A DNA stretch of 5,916 nt, taken from positions 1 through 5,916 of the forward strand of contig CAIUXU010000257.1 of NCBI GenBank assembly GCA_903903205.1, read 5' to 3'. Source of the stretch: an uncultured Syntrophobacterales bacterium (GTDB lineage: Bacteria; Desulfobacterota; Syntrophia; Syntrophales; UBA5619). The notes beneath the pieces were generated by a model. It saw only the letters and a list, made by a program, of their open reading frames with translations, ran no database searches and had not been told where the DNA came from. Positions 1-5,080 of this stretch are shown in pieces. Every line of letters begins with the position of its first letter. Positions within the stretch are counted from its first letter, which is position 1. Made by a program: the position numbers and the translations under genes.

Positions 1-59
1 AACAGGTAATTGCTCCCGTCAACAACGACGAATTTGGGGCGCTTCTTTTCTTCTGTCAT
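1..59 (-). CDS. polA: DNA polymerase I (probable), N-terminal fragment
   Basis: Only the first 19 codons are visible; the gene continues past the left edge. The ATG at 59-57 opens MTEEKKRPKFVVVDGSNYL. A charged start followed by a hydrophobic strand and the motif VDGSNYL matches the beginning of the 5'-3' exonuclease domain of bacterial DNA polymerase I, where this strand carries an early metal-binding aspartate (Asp15 here). That enzyme fills gaps and removes RNA primers during replication and repair. The start is supported by a purine-rich ribosome site (AAGGGA, 72-67) seven bases upstream. The gene begins 16 bases after the ahbD stop, so it could be the last gene of the heme transcript. 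The visible part is too short to exclude another flap-nuclease-type protein; identity is inferred from the motif alone. Confidence 0.65.
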   Translation of the reverse strand, partial: MTEEKKRPKFVVVDGSNYL

Positions 60-65
60 CTATTG

Positions 66-73
66 TTCCCTTC
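66..73 (-). promoter_or_regulatory. ribosome binding site of the polA-like gene
   Basis: Read on the minus strand, GAAGGGAA lies in the 16-base gap between the ahbD stop (78-76) and the ATG at 59, with about seven bases between AAGGGA and the ATG. It is the main support for treating the 19-codon fragment at the left edge as a real gene start. Confidence 0.6.
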
Positions 74-75
74 GC

Positions 76-1176
76 TCAATCCTTTGCCTTTCCCGGTTCA
101 TAGATGCAGAACGGTTCCTCGGCGAGATAATCACCGGTTGTTTCGTAGGCGCGTGCCCGGCAACCACCGCAGACCTTGATGAATTCGCAACGGGCGCACT
201 TCCCCTTGTAGCGACCAAGATCACGGAGATCCTGAAAAATCGGCGATCCCTCCCAGATCTCGGGAAAGCTCTTTTCGGTAAGTTGGCCGCAGTCAAGCTC
301 CAGGTATCCGCAGGGCTGGAGCTGTCCCCGGTGGGAGATGAAGCAGAAGGAGATCCCGCCCATGCAACCACGTGTCATCGTATGGAGCGGATGAGTTCCC
401 GGACCCGCCGGCCCGTGCTTGGCAACCGCTGCGCTGCCCCGTTCCTTCTGCCGCTGGTGGAAGATTCTGTAGTAGTGAGGGGCGCAGGTCGCCTTGAGCT
501 GGATTGCGCAGTCTTGTTCCTCCTCGTAGAACCAGTTCAGCGTCTGCTCGTAGGCGAGAGGCGTGATCTCCTGATCGACCATCTCTTTTGCCCGTCCCGT
601 AGGCACAAGCAGGAAGATGTGGTGCGCGACGGCGCCGAGACCATGGGCCAGATCGTGGATCTCCCGGATCTTGCCGATGTTCGCCTGCGTGATCGTCGTA
701 TTGATCTGGAACTCCAGCCCCACGCGCTTCATCGCCTCGATCCCCGCCATCGCCCCGGCAAAGGCGCCCGGCACACGGCGGAAGGCATCGTGGCTTACCG
801 CTTCCGGCCCGTCGATGCTGATGCTGACCCGGCGGATTCCTGACTTGATCAGATTCTCCGCAACGGTTTCGTCCACCAGGGTGCCGTTTGTCGCAAGGAC
901 CATCCGGAGCCCTTTTTGATCCCCGTAGGCGGCAATCTCATAAATGTCCTTGCGCAGCAGCGGCTCGCCGCCGGTGAGGATGATAACCGGTTTGCCGACG
1001 GTTGCGATCTCATCCAGAATCTGCTTGCATTTTTTGGTATCGAGCTCCCCCGGATAGGGCTCGCAGACGGCCGAGGCACGGCAGTGGACGCAGGCAAGGT
1101 TGCAGCTTCGCGTCACCTCCCAGGCGACCATCCGGAGCGTATTGGGTAATATCTTGTTTCTTCCGGCTTCTTCCAA
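76..1176 (-). CDS. ahbD: AhbD, radical SAM heme b synthase (Fe-coproporphyrin III decarboxylase)
   Basis: A 366-residue radical SAM protein. AhbD catalyses the last step of siroheme-dependent heme synthesis, in which two propionate side chains of iron-coproporphyrin III are oxidatively decarboxylated to vinyl groups without oxygen. The N-terminal segment LRMVAWEVTRSCNLACVHC carries the radical SAM cluster motif CxxxCxxC (Cys25, Cys29, Cys32). ILTGGEP (66-72) and SISIDGP (118-124) are standard SAM-barrel motifs. LLVPTGRA (189-196) and LKATCAPHYYRI (227-238) match AhbD as I remember it. The C-terminal auxiliary-cluster (SPASM-like) region has Cys271, 278, 289, 296, 327, 330, 336, 339 and 357, including GYLELDCG and VCGGCRARAY. 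The start is TTG, chosen because AAAGGAG sits six bases upstream. It lies 51 bases after hemB. The related AhbC and NirJ are less likely because their N-terminal motif differs (WNVTRRCNLKC type). Family assignment is from recognition, not a database search. Confidence 0.9.
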   Translation of the reverse strand: MEEAGRNKILPNTLRMVAWEVTRSCNLACVHCRASAVCEPYPGELDTKKCKQILDEIATVGKPVIILTGGEPLLRKDIYEIAAYGDQKGLRMVLATNGTLVDETVAENLIKSGIRRVSISIDGPEAVSHDAFRRVPGAFAGAMAGIEAMKRVGLEFQINTTITQANIGKIREIHDLAHGLGAVAHHIFLLVPTGRAKEMVDQEITPLAYEQTLNWFYEEEQDCAIQLKATCAPHYYRIFHQRQKERGSAAVAKHGPAGPGTHPLHTMTRGCMGGISFCFISHRGQLQPCGYLELDCGQLTEKSFPEIWEGSPIFQDLRDLGRYKGKCARCEFIKVCGGCRARAYETTGDYLAEEPFCIYEPGKAKD

Positions 1177-1182
1177 AGGTCT

Positions 1183-1189
1183 CTCCTTT
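1183..1189 (-). promoter_or_regulatory. ribosome binding site fixing the TTG start of ahbD
   Basis: AAAGGAG on the minus strand lies six bases before the TTG codon at 1176-1174. No in-frame ATG occurs before Met16, which lies just ahead of the radical SAM motif and would remove the N-terminal segment. The site resembles the hemB one: both read TTGAAAGGAGA, with the same six-base spacing. Confidence 0.7.
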
Positions 1190-1227
1190 CAAATCTACAG
1201 CGGATTTAAACGCCTGGAATCACTTTT

Positions 1228-2202
1228 CTATTTCCCCAAGATTTCCGCGGCATCGGGTGCGAAATAGGTGATGATCATGTCCGCCCCGGCGCGCCGGATC
1301 GCCGTCAGCGATTCCATCATCGCCCGCTCGCCGTCGATCCAACCCATCTGCGCCGCCGCCTTGACCATCGCGAACTCGCCGCTCACGTTGTAGGCGGCTA
1401 GCGGCAGGTCGAACTCCTCCTTTGCCCGGCGGATCACGTCCAAGTACGCCAGAGCAGGCTTCACCATGATGATGTCCGCCCCCTCCGCCACATCGAGACT
1501 GATCTCCCGCATCGCCTCGTCGCTGTTCGCCGGATCCATCTGGTAGGCCCTCCGGTCGCCAAAAGAAGGGGCGCTTTCCGCCGCCTCCCGGAACGGACCG
1601 TAGAAGCAGGATGCGTATTTCGCCGAGTAGGCCATGACCGGAACGGTATCGAAACCCGCCTCATCAAGCCCCTCTCGCAGCGCGCCGATCTGGCCGTCCA
1701 TCATCGCCGACGGGGCGACCATGTCCGCCCCTGCCTTTGCGTGGGAGACGGCCTGCTCCGCCAGGACCTCCAGCGTCAGATCGTTGATCACCTCGCCTGT
1801 CTCCACCATCCCGCAGTGTCCATGACTCATGTACTCGCAGAGACAGATATCGGTGATGACGAGGATGTCGGGGACCTTGTCCTTGATCCCCTGGATCGCA
1901 CGCTGGACGACCCCATCCTTCGCGAGCGCCCCGGAGGCAACCTCGTCCTTTTTTTCGGGGATTCCAAAGAGCAGGACCGCCGGGATCCCCAGCTCCTTCA
2001 TTCGCGCCGCCTCCTTGACGATGTGATCAACGGACATCTGGAAATTCCCCGGCATGGAGGTAATCGGTTTTTTTACCTTCGTCCCCGGCACCACGAAAAG
2101 CGGATAGATCAGGTTGTCCACCGAGAGTCTTGTCTCCCGGATCATCCTCCGAAAGTTTTCATTCTGCCTCAGCCTGCGCGGCCGGTAATCTGGAAATTGC
2201 AT
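1228..2202 (-). CDS. hemB: delta-aminolevulinic acid dehydratase (porphobilinogen synthase), zinc type
   Basis: A 324-residue cytoplasmic enzyme of usual family length that condenses two 5-aminolevulinate molecules into porphobilinogen. Visible signatures are the N-terminal RPRRLRQNENFRRM and the metal site TDICLCEYMSHGHCG, with Cys120, Cys122 and Cys130. This three-cysteine arrangement is the zinc-dependent form; magnesium-type enzymes replace these with aspartate or alanine. The two Schiff-base lysines are Lys195 in YSAKYASCFYGPFREAA and Lys248 in IIMVKPALAYLDVI. The C-terminal YNVSGEFAMVKAAA segment is also typical. The ATG start has AAAGGAG (2215-2209) six bases upstream. It lies 46 bases after the cobA-hemD stop and 51 bases before ahbD, consistent with one transcript. 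Nothing in it looks broken or unusual. Confidence 0.97.
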   Translation of the reverse strand: MQFPDYRPRRLRQNENFRRMIRETRLSVDNLIYPLFVVPGTKVKKPITSMPGNFQMSVDHIVKEAARMKELGIPAVLLFGIPEKKDEVASGALAKDGVVQRAIQGIKDKVPDILVITDICLCEYMSHGHCGMVETGEVINDLTLEVLAEQAVSHAKAGADMVAPSAMMDGQIGALREGLDEAGFDTVPVMAYSAKYASCFYGPFREAAESAPSFGDRRAYQMDPANSDEAMREISLDVAEGADIIMVKPALAYLDVIRRAKEEFDLPLAAYNVSGEFAMVKAAAQMGWIDGERAMMESLTAIRRAGADMIITYFAPDAAEILGK

Positions 2203-2208
2203 GGTAGT

Positions 2209-2215
2209 CTCCTTT
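2209..2215 (-). promoter_or_regulatory. ribosome binding site of hemB
   Basis: AAAGGAG, six bases before the ATG at 2202. It lies in the 46-base gap after cobA-hemD. The rest of that gap holds a small possible hairpin (GGGACAGCTCCC on the minus strand, with a four-pair stem GGGA/TCCC) and no recognisable promoter. Confidence 0.7.
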
Positions 2216-2248
2216 CAATCGAAATAATCGGGAGCTGTCCCCCCTTTA

Positions 2249-3772
2249 TTACCTTTTCTCTTTTTCAAAATGGGCCGCGATCGTATCCACCAGATCCGAA
2301 ATCGTGTAGCGCTCCTGGAGAATGTCCACGGGAAGGCCGGCCTTTTTGGCTGCCGCTTCGGTCACCGGACCGATGCAGGCGATCCGGACCTTGGGCGGGA
2401 GATGGAAATCCGGTCCCATAATCCCAAGGAAATGTCGCACCGTCGAAGGGCTCGTGAATGTGATCGCGTCAACCTTCTCATCGGAAATTAACGATAACAA
2501 TTCTGAGGCATTGCGGTCCGAACGGACGGTTCGGTAGGTCGTCGCCACATCGACGGTGGCGCCCATTTTTGTGAGCCCCTCCGGAATGACATCGCGCGCC
2601 TCTCTGGCCCGCGGCAGGAGGATCCGGCTTCCCCGAAGATCCTCGCCGGCAAAGGCCCGGACGACCCCTTCGGAGATGAACTCCTCTGGAACGAGATCCA
2701 CCCGGATTCGGAGCGCCTCGACCGCGGCGGCCGTCGCCGGTCCGATCGTGGCGATCCGGATCCCCTTCAGATCCCGGATGTCCCGGCCCCGTTCCCGCAG
2801 GCGCTGGAAGAAGTAGGCCGCACCGTTGGCGCTCGTAAAAATGATCCACCGGTAGCTCTCCAGTCGATCGATGGCCGCGTCAAGCTCTGCCCAACTCTCC
2901 GGCGGCGCGATCCGGATAACCGGGAAATGGATCACCCTCGCCCCTCGCGCCCGAAGAAGTCTTGCAAACCCCTCCGCCTGCGCCTCCGGTCGTGTAATAA
3001 CGATCCCTCGGCCGAAGAGGGGTTTCGTCTCGAACCAGTTCAAGGTTTCCCTCAAACCGACCACGCCTCCGACAACCAATAGGGCGGGCGGCGAAAAACG
3101 GCCCTCTTTGGCCTTTTGCGCGATATCGGCAAGGGTTCCGATCAACGTCTCCTGGTCCGGCGTTGTGCCCCAGCGGATCAGCGCAGCCGGCGTAGAAGGG
3201 TCTTTTCCGCAGCGGATCAAGTTCTCCGCGATCGCCGAAAGGTTCTTCACCCCCATCAGAAAAACGAGCGTCCCGATGCCGGCAAGTGTCGGCCAATCCA
3301 GACCACTCTTTCCCTTGTTCGGATCCTCATGGCCCGTAACAAAGGCGACCGACGCGGTATGGCTCCGGTGGGTCAGCGGTATCCCTGCATAGGCGGGAAC
3401 AGCGACGGCGGATGTCACGCCGGGGACAACCTCAAAGGGGATGCCCGCTTCCCGGAGCACCTCTGCCTCTTCGCCCCCTCGACCGAAAATGAAGGGGTCG
3501 CCACCCTTGAGTCGGGCGACCACCGCCCCGGTTTGCGCCTCTTCGACAAGGCGTCGGTTGATCTCATCCTGGACAAGGGTGTGTTCACCCCCCCGTTTTC
3601 CGGCGTAAATTTGGCGTGCATCCTGCCGGGCATGGCGGAGTATCTCCGGATTGACCAGATGGTCGTAAATGACCACATCGGCCTCCCGGATGCACTCCAC
3701 CCCCCGGAGGGTGATCAGCCCCGGGTCACCCGGCCCGGCGCCGATAATATAAACCTTACCCTGTTTCGTCAT
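2249..3772 (-). CDS. cobA-hemD: fused uroporphyrinogen-III C-methyltransferase / uroporphyrinogen-III synthase
   Basis: A two-domain protein of 507 residues. The N-terminal half (about 1-250) is a SUMT/CobA methyltransferase that uses S-adenosylmethionine to convert uroporphyrinogen III to precorrin-2. Motifs are YIIGAGPGDPGLIT near residue 8, RLKGGDPFIFGRGGEE near 87 and VVPGVTSAVAVPAYAGIPLTHR in two blocks near 116-136. The C-terminal half (about 255-507) is uroporphyrinogen-III synthase (HemD), which cyclises hydroxymethylbilane with ring D inversion. FTSANGAAYFF, TFTSPSTVRHF and CIGPVTEAAAKKAG mark it. The fusion lets the product of one domain feed the other, directing flux to precorrin-2, siroheme and cobalamin, which fits the AhbD at the end of this cluster. 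The ATG at 3772 gives the typical MxKxGKVYIIGAG start, although its ribosome site is weak (GAAAAG). The frame stays open to a TTG at 3808, which would add 12 residues with no family resemblance. Confidence 0.95.
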   Translation of the reverse strand: MTKQGKVYIIGAGPGDPGLITLRGVECIREADVVIYDHLVNPEILRHARQDARQIYAGKRGGEHTLVQDEINRRLVEEAQTGAVVARLKGGDPFIFGRGGEEAEVLREAGIPFEVVPGVTSAVAVPAYAGIPLTHRSHTASVAFVTGHEDPNKGKSGLDWPTLAGIGTLVFLMGVKNLSAIAENLIRCGKDPSTPAALIRWGTTPDQETLIGTLADIAQKAKEGRFSPPALLVVGGVVGLRETLNWFETKPLFGRGIVITRPEAQAEGFARLLRARGARVIHFPVIRIAPPESWAELDAAIDRLESYRWIIFTSANGAAYFFQRLRERGRDIRDLKGIRIATIGPATAAAVEALRIRVDLVPEEFISEGVVRAFAGEDLRGSRILLPRAREARDVIPEGLTKMGATVDVATTYRTVRSDRNASELLSLISDEKVDAITFTSPSTVRHFLGIMGPDFHLPPKVRIACIGPVTEAAAKKAGLPVDILQERYTISDLVDTIAAHFEKEKR

Positions 3773-3790
3773 AAGTCGCTTTTCATTAGA

Positions 3791-3908
3791 GGCAATTGCA
3801 AAACTCAATAAAAAAGTGTCACCCTCGCGAAAGCGGGGGTCCAGAAGTTCCTAAAAGACTGGATTCCCGCTTTCGCGGGAATGACAACTTTGGAATTTTT
3901 CAATTGGC
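3791..3908. repeat. element A: paired inverted palindromic repeat in the hemC/cobA-hemD gap
   Basis: Two 27-base copies of an intergenic palindrome lie face to face at 3818-3844 and 3859-3885, with a 14-base spacer. The right copy has the perfect core ATTCCCGC-TTTC-GCGGGAAT type; the left copy is diverged (CCCTCGCGAAAGCGGGGG). Outside the 27-mers the symmetry continues: GGCAATTG at 3791-3798 faces CAATTGGC at 3901-3908, with A-rich against T-rich sequence between. The whole is therefore an imperfect palindrome of about 118 bases. Read in protein frames these repeats give the familiar spurious peptide VIPAKAGIQ. Family resemblance is to dispersed REP/dRS3-like palindromes; mobility is inferred. 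If cobA-hemD uses the TTG at 3808, the left end overlaps its first codons. Confidence 0.75.
3810..3885 (-). terminator. possible intrinsic terminator or attenuator formed by element A
   Basis: In minus-strand RNA the two 27-base copies can pair as one long hairpin (about 22 Watson-Crick pairs, two G-U pairs and three mismatches, 14-base loop). After two bases (AC) comes a run of six U (3815-3810). That is the layout of an intrinsic terminator, placed after hemC and 38 bases before the cobA-hemD ATG at 3772. A competing fold makes two small hairpins, one per copy; the left-hand one also lies just before the U run. It would partly uncouple cobA-hemD, hemB and ahbD from hemA-hemC, or act as a messenger processing or stabilising site. 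Termination in vivo is inferred only from the fold. Confidence 0.4.
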
Positions 3909-3937
3909 TCATGGTGTTATCAAATTCATGACCGTAA

Positions 3938-3964
3938 GGGGACACGACGCGGCATCGTGTTCCC
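3938..3964 (-). other. hairpin just after hemC
   Basis: A 10-base inverted repeat, GGGGACACGA facing TCGTGTTCCC with a seven-base loop, begins 9 bases after the hemC stop codon. In minus-strand RNA it pairs with one A-C mismatch; in plus-strand RNA that position is a G-U pair. The sequence that follows on the minus strand (TTACGGTCATG) has no U run, so it is a poor intrinsic terminator. It could be a stabilising 3' structure for hemC or a fragment of another repeat. Confidence 0.4.
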
Positions 3965-3973
3965 AAAACGCCT

Positions 3974-4915
3974 TTAATAGACCGCATCCAAGAGGGCGCG
4001 GCCGCCCTGCTGGAGGATGTGCTCTGCAAGATTTTCTCCAAGTTCGGCAAATTCCGTGGCAGGCCCCGTCACCCGATGGCTAATCACCGTCCGCCCATCA
4101 AGGCTCCCGACCAGCCCCTCCACAACGATCTCAGCGCCGTTCTTCTTGGCGAACGCCGCAATCGGCAGTTGACAACCGCCGCCCAACCTTTTCAGGAAGC
4201 CCCGTTCCGCACCGACTTCGCAGAAAGTCACAGGATCATTGAGAAAGGCAACCACCTCGCGGCATCGGTCGTCATCGCGCCGGGTTTCTACGCCGATCAC
4301 CCCCTGGCCGACAGCCGGTAGCATCAGTTCCACCGGAATGAACTGGGAGACCCGCGAGGCCCAACCCATTCGCCGGATCCCCGCAGCCGCGAGAATAACG
4401 CCGTCGAGCCCCTCCGTTTCCAGCTTCCGGATCCGCGTATCAAGGTTGCCGCGCATCGGAACGATCTCGAGATCCGGCATCCGGTTTCGGAGCTGAAAGG
4501 CACGCCGAAGCGAGCCAGTGCCGATCCGCGCCCCGTGAGGCATCTCCTCCAACTTGCGGTCCCCCCGCGAAATCAGGATATCCCGCGGATCTTCCCTGAG
4601 CGGCGTCACAGCGATCTCCAGCGCCTCCGGCAGCTCGGCCGGAACATCCTTCATGCTGTGGACGGCCAGATCCACGTCGCCCCGGAGAAGCGCCTCTTCA
4701 ATCTCCTTGATGAAGAGCCCCTTCCCGCCAATCGCGGCCAGGGAGACATCCTGCATGATGTCCCCTTTTGTCCGGATGGTGACCAGTTCCACGGCGACTC
4801 CCGGATGGCGCTCCCGGATGCGGTCCGCGACCCAACCGGACTGTGTCAGCGCCAGGGCGCTCCCCCTCGTTCCAAGTCTGAATGTCTTCTGAATGGTATC
4901 CTCCTTGCTTCGCAC
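3974..4915 (-). CDS. hemC: hydroxymethylbilane synthase (porphobilinogen deaminase)
   Basis: A cytoplasmic enzyme that joins four porphobilinogens into the linear tetrapyrrole hydroxymethylbilane, the substrate of the HemD domain encoded next. As drawn it has 313 residues, normal for the family. Signatures are RLGTRGSALALTQ (13-25), GGKGLFIKEIEEAL (63-76), VHSMKDVP with the catalytic Asp90, GTGSLRRAFQLR (132-143) and VPMRGNLDTRIRKL (152-165). Cys248 in ERGFLKRLGGGCQLPIAA attaches the dipyrromethane cofactor. The drawn start is a GTG with AAGGGG six bases upstream. An alternative is the in-frame ATT at 4894-4892, five bases after a perfect AAGGAGG, which gives 306 residues and a more typical short N-terminus. 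The gene is bracketed by two similar palindromic elements, about 30 bases from its stop-side hairpin and about 12 bases before its GTG. Confidence 0.96.
   Translation of the reverse strand: MRSKEDTIQKTFRLGTRGSALALTQSGWVADRIRERHPGVAVELVTIRTKGDIMQDVSLAAIGGKGLFIKEIEEALLRGDVDLAVHSMKDVPAELPEALEIAVTPLREDPRDILISRGDRKLEEMPHGARIGTGSLRRAFQLRNRMPDLEIVPMRGNLDTRIRKLETEGLDGVILAAAGIRRMGWASRVSQFIPVELMLPAVGQGVIGVETRRDDDRCREVVAFLNDPVTFCEVGAERGFLKRLGGGCQLPIAAFAKKNGAEIVVEGLVGSLDGRTVISHRVTGPATEFAELGENLAEHILQQGGRALLDAVY
4900..4906 (-). promoter_or_regulatory. perfect Shine-Dalgarno inside the hemC 5' end
   Basis: AAGGAGG on the minus strand lies within the first codons of the GTG-started reading frame, five bases before the in-frame ATT at 4894. 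It is the strongest ribosome-binding sequence in the window. Either it serves a rare ATT start, as known for infC, or it is a coincidence of the Lys-Glu-Asp codons. Confidence 0.45.
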
Positions 4916-4927
4916 TCTTTGCCCCTT

Positions 4928-5059
4928 GAGACCTTTAAATTTCTGCCGAAACTTTGTAAATCGTCATTCCTGCGGAAGCAGGAATCCAGCCATCTCCGTG
5001 GCTTCATAGATTCCCGCTTTCGCGGGAATGACAAAGTAGGGAAATTTTTCAAAGATCTC
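4928..5059. repeat. element B: paired inverted palindromic repeat in the hemA/hemC gap
   Basis: This has the same architecture as element A. A 27-base palindrome at 4963-4989 (core CATTCCTGCGGAAGCAGGAATC) faces an inverted copy at 5006-5032 (ATTCCCGCTTTCGCGGGAAT), with a 16-base spacer. Both inner stems are perfect apart from their loops. Compensating changes, such as TTCCTGC with GCAGGAA in the left copy, show that the small stem is kept. Outer symmetry extends to GAGACCTTT at 4928-4936 against AAAGATCTC at 5051-5059, making an imperfect palindrome of about 132 bases that fills most of the 165-base gap. The right flank (GGGAAATTTTTCAA) also resembles that of element A (TGGAATTTTTCAA), so the shared unit is longer than 27 bases. 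Unlike A, it is not followed by a U run. Confidence 0.75.
4932..4960 (-). promoter_or_regulatory. weak candidate promoter for hemC
   Basis: On the minus strand TTTACA (4960-4955, five of six to TTGACA) is followed after 17 bases by TAAAGG (4937-4932, only three of six to TATAAT). Initiation would fall around 4925, leaving almost no leader for the GTG at 4915 but about 30 bases for the ATT at 4894. The -10 match is poor and the site lies inside the outer arm of element B, so it may be chance. Confidence 0.2.
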
Positions 5060-5080
5060 CCTTATCTTTTTCCCCAACTG

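Noticed and set aside
311..328. GGAGCTGTCCCC in ahbD resembling GGGAGCTGTCCCCCC near 2230
   Set aside because: A short match only, and the first copy lies inside conserved codons of ahbD (GQLQPCG). Most likely chance.
10..843. 277-codon plus-strand reading frame opposite ahbD
   Set aside because: It is antisense to a gene with clear conserved motifs, has a biased low-complexity composition and no recognisable domain. Long antisense frames are expected in GC-rich DNA.
1741..2421. 226-codon plus-strand frame spanning hemB and the end of cobA-hemD
   Set aside because: Antisense to two well-supported genes and crosses their junction; no family resemblance.
3773..3808. Longer cobA-hemD start at TTG 3808
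   Set aside because: The added residues do not resemble the family, there is no ribosome site at a proper distance, and the start would lie within the arm of repeat element A. The ATG at 3772 gives the normal N-terminus.
3785..3813. Possible promoter for cobA-hemD (TCTAAT at 3790-3785)
   Set aside because: The -10 match is good (five of six), but no usable -35 lies at 16-18 bases. Initiation would leave only about six bases before the ATG.
3805..4050. 81-codon minus-strand frame containing VVIPAKAGIQ and TPAFARVT
   Set aside because: These peptides are the typical product of translating this family of intergenic repeats. The frame overlaps the end of hemC and the repeat pair.
3796..4083. 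95-codon plus-strand frame containing CHPRESGGPE
   Set aside because: A translation of element A running antisense into hemC, with no coding evidence.
3818..5032. The four 27-base palindromes as a CRISPR array
   Set aside because: They occur as inverted pairs, two per gap, separated by a whole gene and without regular spacers. This is not a CRISPR arrangement.
4846..5052. 68-codon minus-strand frame containing SFPRKRES and CFRRNDD
   Set aside because: Same repeat-derived peptides; it overlaps the 5' end of hemC and has no supporting ribosome site.
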